From positions 595,001-659,000 of the forward strand of contig OZ025878.1 in the NCBI GenBank assembly GCA_964019415.1: a DNA stretch of 64,000 bases, written 5' to 3'. The stretch is from Ianthella basta (Eukaryota > Porifera > Demospongiae > Verongiida > Ianthellidae). Positions within the stretch are counted from its first letter, which is position 1. Each line of letters opens with the position of its first letter. Under the pieces are notes generated by a model, which worked only from the letters and a program-made list of their open reading frames with translations, did no database searches and was not told the origin of the DNA. The position numbers and the translations under genes are program-made. Shown here in pieces: positions 62,885 to 64,000 of the stretch.

Positions 62885-64000
62885 GGGCTGCCCCACATAG
62901 CTCCACATGATACATACATCATCATGTATGTATGCATGCACATGTGCACTATACCACCAGCATGAAATGTGTACTAATTGACAGTTGCATAATCTAGACA
63001 TTATCAGACATGTACACACGCATGCACACACCCACAGAAACACATACACACACAGGCACACAGACACACACACACACGCACACACACACACACGTGCACA
63101 CACACACAGACACACACACGCGCGCACACACACACAGACACACACACACACACCACACAGTGCCCTACAATACCAGATCCACACACAATGAGTGTACATG
63201 CAGTGAATACAATACAAAGTGAACATTCTGGTCTGGTCTGCACATGTTTGTGGAATGTCTAATTACGATTTCCTGTCTCTCATTGATTGCCATCACTATA
63301 GACTATATATACGTGTACATCACAGGTATATAGGAAGTAATCTAATTGATCATCAAGTTGTGTCTGCAGCCTGTGCATGTAGTTTATTAAGCTAGACCTC
63401 TTTCGCGTTAAAGTGTGAACAGAAGTAATCAGCCTGGGGAGGGCGAAAGAGGTATATATAACATGTATGTCAAGGTGTAGGAAGTAATCTAGTTGAAGTG
63501 TCTGCAGTCTGTTGAGAGTCATCTTAAATGACAGTGAGGAAGGTCTGCCAAAGCAGATGATAATCATGGAATACTTCATTCCTACTCTGCCCTTGGGAGA
63601 AGCGAAACCAAGCACACACTGAGCCGACAAATGCTGCACGCTCCTACTCAATTGCACTGCTGCCAACCCATGAGAGAATACATGACCAATTGCCAGAGTC
63701 TAGATATTTCCATGAAAATGTGGTAGCCTCAAACTGATTAATTTTGTGCAATTAAAGCAGGCCATTTTAGTGAGCAACTCCCTATATAAATCTATATAGA
63801 GTGCATGCATATATAATTATAATGGTACACCAGTGCTGTATTTAGAAATTCCTCAAGGGTGGCGATACTATGTTGATTTATATGTATGCATGGCTTGCCA
63901 AATTTTCAAGGGGCGGGGGAGCAAAATTACAGCAAGGAGGGATTTTCTCCCAAATGTACCCGTGTGCACTATAATTCAGCTGCAACCAATGGATACTGAC
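62816..64000. other. NHL-4 upstream region, no gene
   Basis: Contains CA tracts (62852-62881, 63010-63170), sequence shared with the region upstream of NHL exon 1, the 63480-63740 match to 28800-29110, and repeat pieces seen at 54130 and 30535. The duplication therefore runs to or past the right edge. Confidence 0.55.

Overview
The window is nuclear DNA of an invertebrate animal. Genes are short and intron-rich, packed 50 to 500 bp apart, and embedded in (CA)n/(GT)n microsatellites, pyrimidine tracts and transposons. The gene set (SMU1, PARG, GPATCH4, a Rab8-like GTPase, an S28 peptidase, NHL-repeat paralogues, a TKL-like kinase with a coiled-coil tail) and the element set (Ty3, ISL2EU-like, pogo, hAT, R2-like LINE) are metazoan. 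Tight spacing plus NHL and kinase paralogues suggest a marine sponge or similar animal, but this is inference. No rRNA, CRISPR or bacterial feature was seen. Gene models were built by hand from GT/AG signals, reading-frame continuity and remembered family architecture.

Layout. 1-5,370: two Rab8-like genes on the minus strand. The right one is complete (six exons); only the first exon of the left one is in the window. Each sits head-to-head with a GPATCH4 first exon, so a bidirectional promoter was duplicated; the left GPATCH4 exon has lost its start. 5,371-15,000: three tightly packed plus-strand genes, GPATCH4, PARG and a complete S28 serine carboxypeptidase. 15,100-29,100: SMU1 copy 1 (dead, with an R2-like LINE in its last intron), a Ty3 element with two LTRs, and NHL exon 1 on the minus strand. 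29,300-40,200: a transposon bed with a long palindrome, a hAT-type element, an ISL2EU-like element with two converging genes, an abutting pogo element and a Ty3 fragment. 40,206-47,830: second block with an S28 pseudogene (5' truncated), an intact SMU1 and a broken NHL exon. 47,880-55,424: repeats, NHL exon 3 and a protein kinase exon. 56,025-63,700: third block with a broken SMU1 (hAT-type element in exon 3, one-base deletion in exon 7) and NHL exon 4.

The main story is a tandem triplication of an S28-SMU1-NHL block followed by reciprocal decay. The only intact S28 gene is in block 1 and the only intact SMU1 is in block 2. The surviving genes are not one pathway: SMU1 is a splicing factor, PARG removes poly(ADP-ribose), GPATCH4 is a nucleolar G-patch protein, Rab8 directs membrane traffic and S28 enzymes cleave after proline or act in lysosomes. 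Intron architecture is notable: GT microsatellites start exactly at several 5' splice sites, and CCCCT-type repeats form several 3' splice-site pyrimidine tracts.
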